From assembly GCF_008084145.1 (NCBI RefSeq), contig NZ_VSDO01000006.1, positions 93,180-157,179 on the forward strand: DNA of 64,000 nucleotides, in the 5' to 3' direction. Source of the stretch: Paenibacillus faecis. Its GTDB lineage: Bacteria > Bacillota > Bacilli > Paenibacillales > Paenibacillaceae. Position 1 is the stretch's first letter; each line of letters begins with the position of its first letter. The position numbers were made by a program, and so were the translations under genes. Below are positions 8,842 to 17,562 of the stretch, piece by piece. Below the pieces are notes generated by a model that worked only from the letters and a program-made list of their open reading frames with translations, made no database searches and had not been told where the DNA came from.

Positions 8842-10375
8842 AGCGCAAATCGCCATGGTGATGAACCTGGACAAATGCATCGGCTGCCATACCTGCAGCG
8901 TGACTTGCAAAAGCACCTGGACGAACCGGGAAGGTGCGGAGTACATGTGGTTCAACAACGTAGAGACCAAGCCGGGGATCGGCTATCCGAAGCGTTGGGA
9001 GGACCAGGAGAAGTACAAGGGAGGATGGACCCTGCGTAAAGGCAAGCTGGAGCTGAAATCCGGCAGCAAACTGTCCAAAATCGCGCTGGGGAAAATCTTT
9101 TACAATCCCGATATGCCGGAAATGAAGGACTACTACGAGCCCTGGACCTATGACTATGCCAAATTGACGAACTCGGGCGAGAAGAAGCATCAGCCGGTGG
9201 CCCGTCCGAAATCCGCGGTGAGCGGGGAGACGATGGATCTCGACTGGGGGCCCAACTGGGAGGACGATCTCGCCGGAGGCCATATTACCGGCCCGAAGGA
9301 TCCCAATATCGAGAAGATCGAAGAAGAGATTAAATTCAACTTTGAGCAATCGTTTATGATGTATCTGCCTCGTCTATGCGAGCACTGCCTGAACCCGAGC
9401 TGTGTGGCTTCGTGCCCGTCGGGCGCCATGTACAAACGGGATGAGGACGGCATCGTGCTTGTCGACCAGGAAGCCTGCCGGGGCTGGCGCTACTGCATGA
9501 CGGGATGTCCGTACAAAAAGGTGTATTTCAACTGGAAGACCAACAAGGCGGAAAAGTGTACCTTCTGCTTCCCGCGGATCGAAGCCGGACTGCCGACGGT
9601 ATGCTCGGAAACTTGCACCGGGCGCATTCGCTACCTCGGCGTCCTGCTGTATGACGCCGACCGCGTACAGGATGCGGCGTCCATGCCGGACGAGAAGGAT
9701 CTGTACCGGGCGCAGTGCGATTTATTCCTGGACCCGCACGATCCGAAAGTTATCGAGCAAGCGCGTAAAGACGGGCTCGCCGAAGAGTGGATCGAAGCGG
9801 CGCAAAATTCGCCGGTGTACAAATTGGCGATCGAGTACAAGCTGGCGTTCCCGCTGCATCCGGAATACCGGACGCTGCCGATGGTATGGTATGTGCCGCC
9901 GCTCAGCCCGATCATGAGCCATTTCGAAGGCAAGGATTCGATCCAGAATCCGGACCTGATCTTCCCGGCCATCGAGGAAATGAGAACGCCGATTCAGTAT
10001 TTGGCCAATATGCTGACCGCCGGAGACACCGAAGTCGTCAAGGAGGCCCTCCAGCGGATGGCGATGATGCGCTCCTACAAACGGGCGGAATTCTCCAAGC
10101 AGCCTTTGGACGAAAACCGTTTGGCCCGCGTGGGCTTGAACGCCCGGCAAATCGAGGAGATGTACCGGCTGCTCGCGATCGCCAAGTACGAGGACCGATT
10201 CGTTATTCCGACATCGCACAAGGAAGGTTACATGGATCCTTTCCGTGCGCAAGGGATGGAAGGGTTCGGCGGCATGAACTGCGACGGATGCGGACCGGCA
10301 TCGCCGCGGACGGAAAGCAAGAGCGGCAAGGAGCTGTACGAGGAGAACTTCTACGGGGGGATCTGGCGTGATTGA
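8831..10375 (+). CDS. narH: Respiratory nitrate reductase beta subunit NarH
   Basis: 514 residues. It is the electron-transfer subunit carrying one [3Fe-4S] and three [4Fe-4S] clusters between NarI and NarG. Four Cys groups are visible: CIGCHTCSVTC, CEHCLNPSCVASC, CRGWRYCMTGC (Trp in place of a Cys, typical of the 3Fe cluster) and CTFCFPRIEAGLPTVCSETC. The start is TTG at 8831, overlapping the narG end by 11 bases with the AAGGAGG of narG's last codons as ribosome site, so translation is coupled. Its stop overlaps narJ by eight bases. Confidence 0.97.
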   Translation: MKIKAQIAMVMNLDKCIGCHTCSVTCKSTWTNREGAEYMWFNNVETKPGIGYPKRWEDQEKYKGGWTLRKGKLELKSGSKLSKIALGKIFYNPDMPEMKDYYEPWTYDYAKLTNSGEKKHQPVARPKSAVSGETMDLDWGPNWEDDLAGGHITGPKDPNIEKIEEEIKFNFEQSFMMYLPRLCEHCLNPSCVASCPSGAMYKRDEDGIVLVDQEACRGWRYCMTGCPYKKVYFNWKTNKAEKCTFCFPRIEAGLPTVCSETCTGRIRYLGVLLYDADRVQDAASMPDEKDLYRAQCDLFLDPHDPKVIEQARKDGLAEEWIEAAQNSPVYKLAIEYKLAFPLHPEYRTLPMVWYVPPLSPIMSHFEGKDSIQNPDLIFPAIEEMRTPIQYLANMLTAGDTEVVKEALQRMAMMRSYKRAEFSKQPLDENRLARVGLNARQIEEMYRLLAIAKYEDRFVIPTSHKEGYMDPFRAQGMEGFGGMNCDGCGPASPRTESKSGKELYEENFYGGIWRD

Positions 10376-10928
10376 TCTGGTCAAGTTAAACGACTATAAA
10401 GAAGCCTTTGGCTTTTTTGCCCGGCAACTGGCTTATCCCGAGAAACGCAGCATGCAGAATCTGACGATGGACGGGGACGTTCCCCCGCCCGTCGCCCAGC
10501 TGCTGAACACGTACCGGGAACAAATGGAGCTGCTTAGTATGGAAGAGATTGAAGAGAGCTATGTGCAAACATTCGATTTTCAGAGAAGCACGACCTTGTA
10601 CATGACTTATTTTAAATTCGAAGATTCTCGCGAGCGGGGAAATATGCTATCCGCCCTGAAAGCCATCTATGAGACGTTCGGGCTCGAAATGGCGGACAGC
10701 GAGCTTCCGGACTACTTGCCCCTGATGTGCGAGTTTCTTTATGCCGCGGAATGGGTGGGCCAAGAGAAAGCCGAACTCGGCGTAAGTACGCTGCTCAGTG
10801 TTTTGGAGGACGGCACGTATTCCCTGATGAACGCGCTGGAGAAGATCGAAAGCCCTTATTTTTTCCTGGTGAAGGCGTTAAGGGAAACGTTTAAATGCTG
10901 TTTGCGGAAGGAGGCGCTGGAATCATGA
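10368..10928 (+). CDS. narJ: Nitrate reductase assembly chaperone NarJ
   Basis: 186 residues. NarJ binds apo-NarG, helps cofactor insertion and holds the complex back from the membrane until it is complete; it is not part of the final enzyme. The all-helical sequence with YVQTFDFQRSTTLYMTYF matches the NarJ/DmsD (TorD-like) family. It starts with GTG at 10368, overlapping narH by eight bases, and ends in an ATGA overlap with narI. Confidence 0.93.
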   Translation: MIDLVKLNDYKEAFGFFARQLAYPEKRSMQNLTMDGDVPPPVAQLLNTYREQMELLSMEEIEESYVQTFDFQRSTTLYMTYFKFEDSRERGNMLSALKAIYETFGLEMADSELPDYLPLMCEFLYAAEWVGQEKAELGVSTLLSVLEDGTYSLMNALEKIESPYFFLVKALRETFKCCLRKEALES

Positions 10929-11623
10929 ACTGGCTGGATCATTTCGTCTGGGTCATCTTTCCTTATTTATGCGTCGCGGTTTTTGTGGTGGGTCATATTT
11001 TTCGATTCCGGTACGATCAGTTTCACTGGACGGCCAAATCAAGTGAGTTTATCGAGAAAAAGCAGCTGATGGTGGGCAGCCTCCTGTTTCACATCGGTAT
11101 CCTCCCCGTCATTATGGGCCATATCGCCGGTCTGGGGATTCCTAAGGAATGGATGGAGTCCATGGGCGTCAACGAGCATGTGTACCATATCGGAGCGGTT
11201 TACATCGGCGGACTTTTCGGAGTGATCACCTTGGCGGGGATGCTGCTCCTGACCACGCGCCGCCTAACCAAACGTACGATCCGTCAGCTCAGTACCACCT
11301 CGGATCTGATCGTTAACGTCATGCTGCTGTTTATCGTATTTATGGGCGTGTTCTCCACCTTGGTGACTACGAATGTGCAGCCGGAGTTTGATTACCGGGA
11401 GACGATCTCCGTCTGGTTCCGCAATCTGTTCCTGTTCCAACCGGACGCCTCTCTGATGAGCGAGGTTCCGCTTTCGTTCAAGATGCATGTGGTGGCCGGC
11501 TTCCTGATCTTCGCGTTCTGGCCGTTCAGCCGACTGGTTCATGTCTGGAGCGTACCCTTGAATTATGTACGCAGAAGCTATATCCTTTATAGGAAACATC
11601 GTCAGCAGAGCGTACGTCGCTAA
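10925..11623 (+). CDS. narI: Respiratory nitrate reductase gamma subunit NarI
   Basis: 232 residues. It is the membrane cytochrome b that takes electrons from menaquinol. Five hydrophobic helices are visible, with conserved histidines (GHIFRFRYD, FHIGILPVIMGH, the late KMHVVAGF and RLVHVWS) that fit two b haems. The ATG at 10925 shares ATGA with the narJ stop and follows AAGGAGG. The open frame extends 30 bases upstream into narJ, but that start has no ribosome site. Confidence 0.95.
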   Translation: MNWLDHFVWVIFPYLCVAVFVVGHIFRFRYDQFHWTAKSSEFIEKKQLMVGSLLFHIGILPVIMGHIAGLGIPKEWMESMGVNEHVYHIGAVYIGGLFGVITLAGMLLLTTRRLTKRTIRQLSTTSDLIVNVMLLFIVFMGVFSTLVTTNVQPEFDYRETISVWFRNLFLFQPDASLMSEVPLSFKMHVVAGFLIFAFWPFSRLVHVWSVPLNYVRRSYILYRKHRQQSVRR

Positions 11624-11666
11624 GTCGTTCAGAAATGTACAGGAATAATGTTAGGGAGATAGAGCT

Positions 11667-12128
11667 ATGCACCAGAGTTCCGGTCAATACCAAACGATCC
11701 TCGATCAATTGAGAGAGAAGATGGGCTATGATTTCGTTTCGCTGGCTTTCGCCCAGTCCGAGGCGGATGGTTTCGTTTTAACATGGCAGTATGCCTCCGG
11801 TAATTTGAACAACCGGTACAAACGGATTGTGCTTCAGTCGGGCAAAGGAATCGCCGGAATCGTATATAAAACGGGGAAACCGATGCTGGTTGAAGATGTT
11901 GCGGATGAACTGAATTCGGGCGACCTGTTCAATTATCCGATTCTGATTTCCGAACGGTTAACCAGTGTCGCCGCGATTCCCTTGTACCGGTTTGAGCGGG
12001 TGGAGGGCATTCTGCTTGCGGGTTACCGGGAGAACAGTCGTTTTACGAGAGAAGGGCTGCGGATGTTACATGCGCAGCTCCGAGGCGAGTTCGGTGATTT
12101 TGAAGTCAAGGAGATGTCCGTGTTATGA
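11667..12128 (+). CDS. nreA: NreA-like GAF-domain nitrate receptor
   Basis: 153 residues forming a single GAF domain (RIVLQSGKGIAGIVYKTGKPMLV, then TSVAAIPLY). In Staphylococcus carnosus NreA binds nitrate and modulates the NreB kinase. The first of three overlapping genes (ATGA with the next one), it lies 43 bases after narI and has its own GGGAGAT ribosome site. Context and fold together make the NreA call firm; nitrate binding itself is inferred. Confidence 0.85.
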   Translation: MHQSSGQYQTILDQLREKMGYDFVSLAFAQSEADGFVLTWQYASGNLNNRYKRIVLQSGKGIAGIVYKTGKPMLVEDVADELNSGDLFNYPILISERLTSVAAIPLYRFERVEGILLAGYRENSRFTREGLRMLHAQLRGEFGDFEVKEMSVL

Positions 12129-13237
12129 CTCCGCAAACCTCTGGAATTTCATCCGACCTGCTGTGGAACCTGTACCGCAACAGCCCGGAAGCCGTCCTGT
12201 TCTTTGACGCCGCTAACCATATAATCGCGATAAATCCGGCTGCCGAGCGCTTGTTTGACCCGAAGCTGCTGAGCCGGCTTTCTTCCGGAGGCAACAACGC
12301 CTTCTGTTTTACCTGCCGCGGCTATACGAGCGAAGAGGAACTGATGTCCTGCCTCAACTGCTATCTGTCCTCTCCGGCCCGTGATTTTGCCTCGTTTCAG
12401 CTGTTTCTGGAGACGAAGGAGCGAGGGCTGCTGCCGTTCTCGGCCAGTTTTTTCCCCATTGAGGAAGAGTCGGGTATCCGGGTGCTGATGCTCCGGGATT
12501 TGACCCGCCCGCTCATGACGCAAGACAGTTTGAACCGGAATACGATGACGAAAAGCATCATTAAAGCCCAGGAGGACGAGCGCAAGCGGATTTCCCGCGA
12601 ACTGCACGACAGCGTAGCACAGGAGCTGATCAGTTCCCTGGTGGATCTCCGGGTTCTCAAATACTTGAACGTGCAGGACGAAGCCTTGCAGAAGATCCAG
12701 CAAACGGAAGCTTCCTTGACCCGCTTGCTGGATCAAATCCGCAATCTGTCGGTCGAACTCCGTCCCGCGTCCCTGGATGATTTGGGTTTGGAGGCGGCCT
12801 TCCGCTCCCACTTCAAATGGATCGAGAAGAATTACGGCGTTCTCGTGCGTTTCACGGCGGAATTGAACGGAACCCGGTTTAACAGCGAAATTGAAACGGT
12901 CGTATACCGCATCTGCCAGGAATCCGTATTGAACGCGCTAAAATATGCGGATGTGGACGAGATCGCCGTGCGGCTGTTTGAGCGGGAAGACGGCCTCGAG
13001 TTGATCGTCCGGGACGAAGGCTGCGGGTTTGACGTCAATGCCCGGGATCCGAAAGGGACCGGCCTGGGCCTATACGGGATGAAAGAGCGGACCGAGCTGG
13101 TGAACGGGGAGTTAACGATCACTTCCGAGCCCGGCAAAGGCACCGCCGTTCATCTGCGGATCCCTACGGGTAAGGCCGCTGCGGCTCCGGCATCGGGAGA
13201 TCCCGGGAAAAGCTATGGTCGGGGGGAAGAGAAATGA
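12125..13237 (+). CDS. nreB: Oxygen-sensing histidine kinase NreB
   Basis: 370 residues, cytoplasmic. An N-terminal PAS domain (about 12-125) holds C61-x2-C64-x11-C76-x2-C79, the same spacing as the oxygen-labile [4Fe-4S] cluster of staphylococcal NreB. A HisKA_3 dimer domain follows with H161 in ERKRISRELHDSVAQEL, then an HATPase domain with DEGCGFD and GTGLGLYGMKER. It loses its cluster in oxygen and phosphorylates NreC without oxygen. Start and stop overlap nreA and nreC (ATGA both times). Confidence 0.94.
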   Translation: MTPQTSGISSDLLWNLYRNSPEAVLFFDAANHIIAINPAAERLFDPKLLSRLSSGGNNAFCFTCRGYTSEEELMSCLNCYLSSPARDFASFQLFLETKERGLLPFSASFFPIEEESGIRVLMLRDLTRPLMTQDSLNRNTMTKSIIKAQEDERKRISRELHDSVAQELISSLVDLRVLKYLNVQDEALQKIQQTEASLTRLLDQIRNLSVELRPASLDDLGLEAAFRSHFKWIEKNYGVLVRFTAELNGTRFNSEIETVVYRICQESVLNALKYADVDEIAVRLFEREDGLELIVRDEGCGFDVNARDPKGTGLGLYGMKERTELVNGELTITSEPGKGTAVHLRIPTGKAAAAPASGDPGKSYGRGEEK

Positions 13238-13881
13238 GAATCGTCATTGCGGATGACCACGCGGTCGTTAGAAGCGGTTTTGAAATGATCATCAATTTTC
13301 AAGAGGACATGGAGGTTGTCGCCACGGCGGCGGACGGAATCGAGGCTTATCAGATGGTCGCCAAGCATCGGCCGGACATACTGCTGATGGATCTGAGCAT
13401 GCCTCCCGGAGAGAGCGGCTTGATCGCCACAGGCAAAATCAATGAGGACTTCCCGGATACGAAGATCCTCATCTTGACCATGTATGATGATGAAGAATAT
13501 TTGTTCCATGTGCTCAAGAACGGAGCGAGGGGCTATGTTCTCAAAAATTCACCGGATGAGCAGCTCGTTACGGCGATCCGTATGGTCCATCAAGGGGGGA
13601 CCTACATTCATCCCAAGCTCGCCACCTCGCTGGTCCGGGAGTTCATTAACAAGGACCACGGCGTGGATGAAAGCAACCCCTACCAGGTGCTGTCCACGCG
13701 GGAAATCGAAATTCTCCCTCTGGTAGCCAAGGGATACGGCAACAAGGAAATCGCGGAAATGCTCCATATTTCCGTAAAAACCGTAGAAGCCCATAAAGCC
13801 AAACTGATGGACAAATTGAACTTGAAAACCAGGCCGGAACTGGTGGAATACGCTTTGAAGAAGAAATTGCTTGATTTTTAA
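13234..13881 (+). CDS. nreC: Response regulator NreC (NarL/FixJ family)
   Basis: 215 residues. The receiver domain has D7, D8 and phospho-acceptor D53 (ILLMDLSMP), with T (LTMYDD) and K (GYVLK) in the usual places. A C-terminal LuxR-type helix-turn-helix is seen as LSTREIEILPLVAKGYGNKEIA...SVKTVEAHK. It should activate narG and narK through the paired palindromes described at 5031 and 13965. Its ATG overlaps the nreB stop. A terminator follows at 13905. Confidence 0.94.
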   Translation: MRIVIADDHAVVRSGFEMIINFQEDMEVVATAADGIEAYQMVAKHRPDILLMDLSMPPGESGLIATGKINEDFPDTKILILTMYDDEEYLFHVLKNGARGYVLKNSPDEQLVTAIRMVHQGGTYIHPKLATSLVREFINKDHGVDESNPYQVLSTREIEILPLVAKGYGNKEIAEMLHISVKTVEAHKAKLMDKLNLKTRPELVEYALKKKLLDF

Positions 13882-13904
13882 GTTTGACTGGACATTTCCC
13901 TTAT

Positions 13905-13942
13905 AAAAGCCCAAGATCATCCCTTGATGATTTTGGGCTTTT
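13905..13942 (+). terminator. Terminator after nreC
   Basis: AAAAGCCCAAGATCAT pairs with GATGATTTTGGGCTTTT around a five-base loop, followed by T residues. It ends the nreABC (and probably narGHJI-nreABC) transcript. Confidence 0.85.
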
Positions 13943-13964
13943 GTGTGTCAAAACCTCGCCGATA

Positions 13965-14028
13965 GGGTTTTTACCCTCCCGATTAGGGGAGTTCCCTATT
14001 AAAGGAGGCGATTTTTCTGCGCTACAAT
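13965..14028 (+). promoter_or_regulatory. narK promoter with paired NreC-like sites
   Basis: Palindrome one GGGTTTTTACCC (13965-13976) is identical to the narG copy. Palindrome two TAGGGGAGTTCCCTA is at 13984-13998. The -10 TACAAT lies at 14023-14028. The GGG-N4-CCC core of the second palindrome is centred 31.5 bases before the -10, the same distance as at narG. This supports coordinate activation by NreC. Confidence 0.65.
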
Positions 14029-14083
14029 ACGTGCAGGGGAAATTCATCCGGCTTCATTTCAGTTTAAGCGAAAGGTGATCGAT

Positions 14084-15589
14084 ATGATTAAAAAAGCTCA
14101 ATTGCCGCTGCAAACCTTGAACCTTATAGTAGGCTTTGCGGTCTGGGTCATTATTTCTTCGCTGCTTCCTTATATGAGGGAAGACATCGCCATTCCGGCG
14201 GACAAAGTCGCCATTATCACGGCGATTCCCGTCGTGTTGGGATCGGTCCTGCGCATCCCGGTCGGGTATTACACCAATATTTTCGGGGCGCGAATCGTAT
14301 TTCTGATCAGTTTCATCCTGCTGCTGGTTCCGGTTTACTTCATTAGTGAAGCGACTTCCTATTCGGCTTTAATTATAGGAGGCCTGTTCCTCGGTATCGG
14401 CGGTTCGGTTTTCTCGGTAGGGGTTACCTCACTGCCAAAATATTATCCGAAAGAACGGCACGGCCTGGTCAACGGGATCTACGGGCTAGGGAATATGGGT
14501 ACCGCGGTCAGCACCTTTGCCGCACCGCTTGTGGCCGACCGTTTCGGCTGGTCCGCGACCGTTAAGTTCTATCTTGTACTGCTGCTTGTGTTTGCGGCCT
14601 TGAACTTTCTGTTCGGCGACCGGAAGGAAACGAAAGTCAAAACATCTCTATCCGTGCAGATCAAAGGCGTTTACAAGAACGAAAAGCTCTGGCTCTTCTC
14701 CTTGCTGTATTTTATCACTTTCGGCTCTTTCGTAGCTTTTACGGTGTACCTGCCGAATTTCCTGGTCACGAATTTTGACCTGACCAAAGTGGACGCAGGC
14801 ATGCGCACCGCAGGCTTCATCGCGCTCGCCACCTTTATGCGTCCGGTCGGAGGCTGGTTGGCGGACCGTTTTAACGCGCTATATTTGCTGATCGGCGTGT
14901 TCGCCGCGTTCACGGGAGCGGCGATTGTTTTGGCTTTCTCGCCGACCATCGCGCTTTACACGTTCGGAAGCTTGGCCATTGCGGTCAGCGCTGGCACCGG
15001 GAACGGTGTTATTTTTAAACTGGTCCCGCAATATTTCAACAAACAGGCCGGGATCGTCAACGGGATCGTTTCCATGATGGGGGGGCTTGGCGGATTCTTC
15101 CCGCCGCTGCTGTTGTCGGCGATTCATTCCATGACCGGTCAATATTCCATCGGATTTATGCTGTTGTCCCAAATTGCGTTGGCGAGTCTGATTCTGGTGA
15201 TTTGGATGGTATATCAAAACAAGCTGAGCCTATCCTCGGAAGTGTTCAAAAAGACCAATCAAGGGATCTTGGTCACCGATGCGAAGGGTATTATCACGGC
15301 GGTGAACCCGGCATTTACCGCACTGACTGGCTTTGAGGAAGACGAAGCGATCGGGAAGAAGCCGAATATCCTGAGAACGGACCGGCAGCAGGCGGATTTT
15401 TATCAAAAGATGTGGAAGAGCATCAAGCAAACCGGGATGTGGCAGGGTGAAATCTGGAATCGCCGGAAAAATGGCGAAGTCTATTTACAATGGTTGAACA
15501 TAAGTGCTATAAAAGATGAGACCGGAGAAGATATCCGATATGTGGGAACTTTTTCGGAGCTTGCGGAAAGCCGGAGGAAGAGCGGCTGA
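14084..15589 (+). CDS. narK: Nitrate/nitrite transporter NarK fused to a C-terminal PAS domain
   Basis: 501 residues. Residues 1 to about 380 form a 12-helix NarK/NasA-type MFS transporter (nitrate signature-like GNMGTAVSTFAAP and GGLGGFFPP). Directly after the last helix (WMVYQNK) comes a PAS/PAC domain of about 115 residues: GILVTDAKGIITAVNPAFTA, then FYQKMW, WQGEIWNRRKNGEVYLQWL and YVGTFSEL. The PAS part resembles those in diguanylate cyclase sensors but nothing follows it. ATG 14084 is preferred over GTG 14075 because AAAGGTG sits seven bases before it. It is probably co-transcribed with moaA 17 bases downstream. Confidence 0.93.
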   Translation: MIKKAQLPLQTLNLIVGFAVWVIISSLLPYMREDIAIPADKVAIITAIPVVLGSVLRIPVGYYTNIFGARIVFLISFILLLVPVYFISEATSYSALIIGGLFLGIGGSVFSVGVTSLPKYYPKERHGLVNGIYGLGNMGTAVSTFAAPLVADRFGWSATVKFYLVLLLVFAALNFLFGDRKETKVKTSLSVQIKGVYKNEKLWLFSLLYFITFGSFVAFTVYLPNFLVTNFDLTKVDAGMRTAGFIALATFMRPVGGWLADRFNALYLLIGVFAAFTGAAIVLAFSPTIALYTFGSLAIAVSAGTGNGVIFKLVPQYFNKQAGIVNGIVSMMGGLGGFFPPLLLSAIHSMTGQYSIGFMLLSQIALASLILVIWMVYQNKLSLSSEVFKKTNQGILVTDAKGIITAVNPAFTALTGFEEDEAIGKKPNILRTDRQQADFYQKMWKSIKQTGMWQGEIWNRRKNGEVYLQWLNISAIKDETGEDIRYVGTFSELAESRRKSG

Positions 15590-15606
15590 TTGGAGGATGA
15601 CGGATC

Positions 15607-16620
15607 ATGGAAAACCCGTTGCAAGATCAACTTCATAGACCCCTGCGCGACTTGCGGATTTCCGTGACGGATCGCTGCAATTTCCGCTGTACCTACTGTA
15701 TGCCCATTGAGAAATATGGGGAGGATTACCCGTTTCTGCCGAAAAGCGAGCTGCTCTCGTTTGAGGAAATCGAACGGCTGGTGAGAATCTTTGTGACCTT
15801 CGGAGTCAAAAAGATCCGTTTGACCGGCGGAGAACCCCTGCTCCGGCGCGGGCTTGGCGGGCTGATCCGGCAGCTTCGAGGCGTCGATGGCGTTGAGGAC
15901 ATCGCCATGACGACCAATGGACTGCTCCTGCACCAATATGGCGAGGAGTTGTTTGAAGCGGGGCTGCGGAGGCTGAATATCAGCCTGGACGCGCTGGACC
16001 CCGGGATCTTCGGCACGATGAACGGGAGGGGCATTCGCCCTGAACGGATTCTCGAGAATATCGATTTTGCCGGCAAGTTAGGCTATGAAATTAAGGTAAA
16101 TATGGTCGTGCAGAAAGGAATGAACGATCGGGAAATCATTCCGATGGCCGAGTATTTTAAGGATCGCAACCTCACGCTGCGCCTGATCGAATATATGGAT
16201 GTCGGCAACGATAACGGTTGGAGTTTTGAGAAGGTCACCCCGAAAGCGGAGATGCTGCGGATGCTGGGCGAGGCTTATGATCTTAAACCCGTCGAGCCTT
16301 CCTATTTCGGTGAAGTGGCCAAGTATTACCGTTATAGTGGAAGTACCGCGAAGCTTGGTTTCATCACCTCGGTTTCCGAATCGTTCTGCTCGTCCTGCAC
16401 GAGAGCCCGGCTATCGTCGGAAGGCAAGCTGTTTACTTGTTTGTTCGCGTCCGAAGGCTTTGACCTGAGGAAACTCCTGCGCGAAGGCGCAGACGACGCG
16501 GACCTGGCGGCAGCCATACGCGCGGTATGGGAGAAGCGGACCGACCGTTATTCCGATGAGCGGACCGAATTTACCGCAAGAAACCGGAAAAAAATCGGGA
16601 TGTCTTATATCGGAGGCTAA
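15607..16620 (+). CDS. moaA: GTP 3',8-cyclase MoaA
   Basis: 337 residues. A radical-SAM enzyme for the first step of molybdopterin synthesis, needed for the NarG cofactor. It shows the N-terminal CNFRCTYC cluster site, the C-terminal second cluster site CSSCTRARLSSEGKLFTC and the final Gly-Gly (SYIGG) needed in this family. A TTGGAGGATGA ribosome site precedes the ATG. It lies 17 bases after narK and faces ywiC across a shared terminator. Confidence 0.95.
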   Translation: MENPLQDQLHRPLRDLRISVTDRCNFRCTYCMPIEKYGEDYPFLPKSELLSFEEIERLVRIFVTFGVKKIRLTGGEPLLRRGLGGLIRQLRGVDGVEDIAMTTNGLLLHQYGEELFEAGLRRLNISLDALDPGIFGTMNGRGIRPERILENIDFAGKLGYEIKVNMVVQKGMNDREIIPMAEYFKDRNLTLRLIEYMDVGNDNGWSFEKVTPKAEMLRMLGEAYDLKPVEPSYFGEVAKYYRYSGSTAKLGFITSVSESFCSSCTRARLSSEGKLFTCLFASEGFDLRKLLREGADDADLAAAIRAVWEKRTDRYSDERTEFTARNRKKIGMSYIGG

Positions 16621-16635
16621 TGTCGCTTCTTTTGC

Positions 16636-16682
16636 AAAAAAGGTTCCTAAATTCGCGAAAACGCGTTTTAGGGACCTTTTAT
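16636..16682. terminator. Bidirectional terminator between moaA and ywiC
   Basis: The stem AAAAGGTTCCTAAA pairs with TTTAGGGACCTTTT, flanked by A-run and T-run, so it can serve both converging genes. Confidence 0.85.
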
Positions 16683-16694
16683 ATTTATCATCGG

Positions 16695-17411
16695 CTACAA
16701 GATGACCAAGGCGCAGACGGTGAACAGAAGCGAAAAGGCGATTTCCAGCATGCCGCTCCGTTTCACGGTTATTTTTGTTTTCGGAAGCCATACGGCCCGC
16801 AGCAGCAGAACGGTCATCGGAATCAGCAGCGCGGCGGGGAAACACACCGCGCAAATCACCAGGGAAGCGATATGATAACCTACGGATAGCTTGTAGAACA
16901 ACGGGTTGTTTTTCTCACGGATAATCGTTTTGACATAAAAAATGGTTCCGGTAAAATACAGAATATTTAACAGAAACAAGCTCCCTGCGAATCGCCAGTC
17001 CTTCCCGCCGCCCATTTGGTAAGCGACGAACAGAATCAGGCTAAACTGCATCACCGCCGCGAGATCGTTCAGAAACGCCCGTTCCCGGTTGCGCCGGGCA
17101 AAATAGCCGTTAACCAGAAACAAGGGGAGAAATAAGGGAATCCAGAACAACAGCACCGGATCAAGAACGAGCAATGCCGCCGCTAGCGGGATCAACAAAC
17201 CGCCGTACAGCAACATCGGTTTACCGTAAAGGCTTGTTTTCCTCGTGCGAATCCATTGCAGCAGCGGAAAGGTGAACAGATACACGAGCAGCCAACCGGC
17301 AAACAGCAGGATGTGTAGCCGACCCGGCCTGGAGGCGAACATGCCGAGCAAAAATGGTATAATCAGCATAGCCCAGGCGCCGTGCTGTTTTGGAATATAT
17401 TTGGATTTCAT
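16695..17411 (-). CDS. ywiC: YwiC-like membrane protein
   Basis: 238 residues with about seven hydrophobic helices. The opening KYIPKQHGAWAMLIIPFLLG is the hallmark of the YwiC family. In Bacillus subtilis ywiC sits beside fnr and narK, so its place next to the nitrate genes is conserved; its function is unknown. The ATG at 17411 follows GAGGAATG; an upstream in-frame ATG at 17432 has no ribosome site. Confidence 0.88.
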   Translation of the reverse strand: MKSKYIPKQHGAWAMLIIPFLLGMFASRPGRLHILLFAGWLLVYLFTFPLLQWIRTRKTSLYGKPMLLYGGLLIPLAAALLVLDPVLLFWIPLFLPLFLVNGYFARRNRERAFLNDLAAVMQFSLILFVAYQMGGGKDWRFAGSLFLLNILYFTGTIFYVKTIIREKNNPLFYKLSVGYHIASLVICAVCFPAALLIPMTVLLLRAVWLPKTKITVKRSGMLEIAFSLLFTVCALVIL

Positions 17412-17562
17412 ATTTTCATTCCTCACTCTCATCCTATATAAACGATGTATAATTAAATTTTAACTGACTGGTGAATCCGGCTTGTGAGGGCGGTCACTTG
17501 GCGTCTGAAACATCTATGAAGATTTCGAATTCTATTTCGAATTCCGGGAGAGGAGAAGGATT

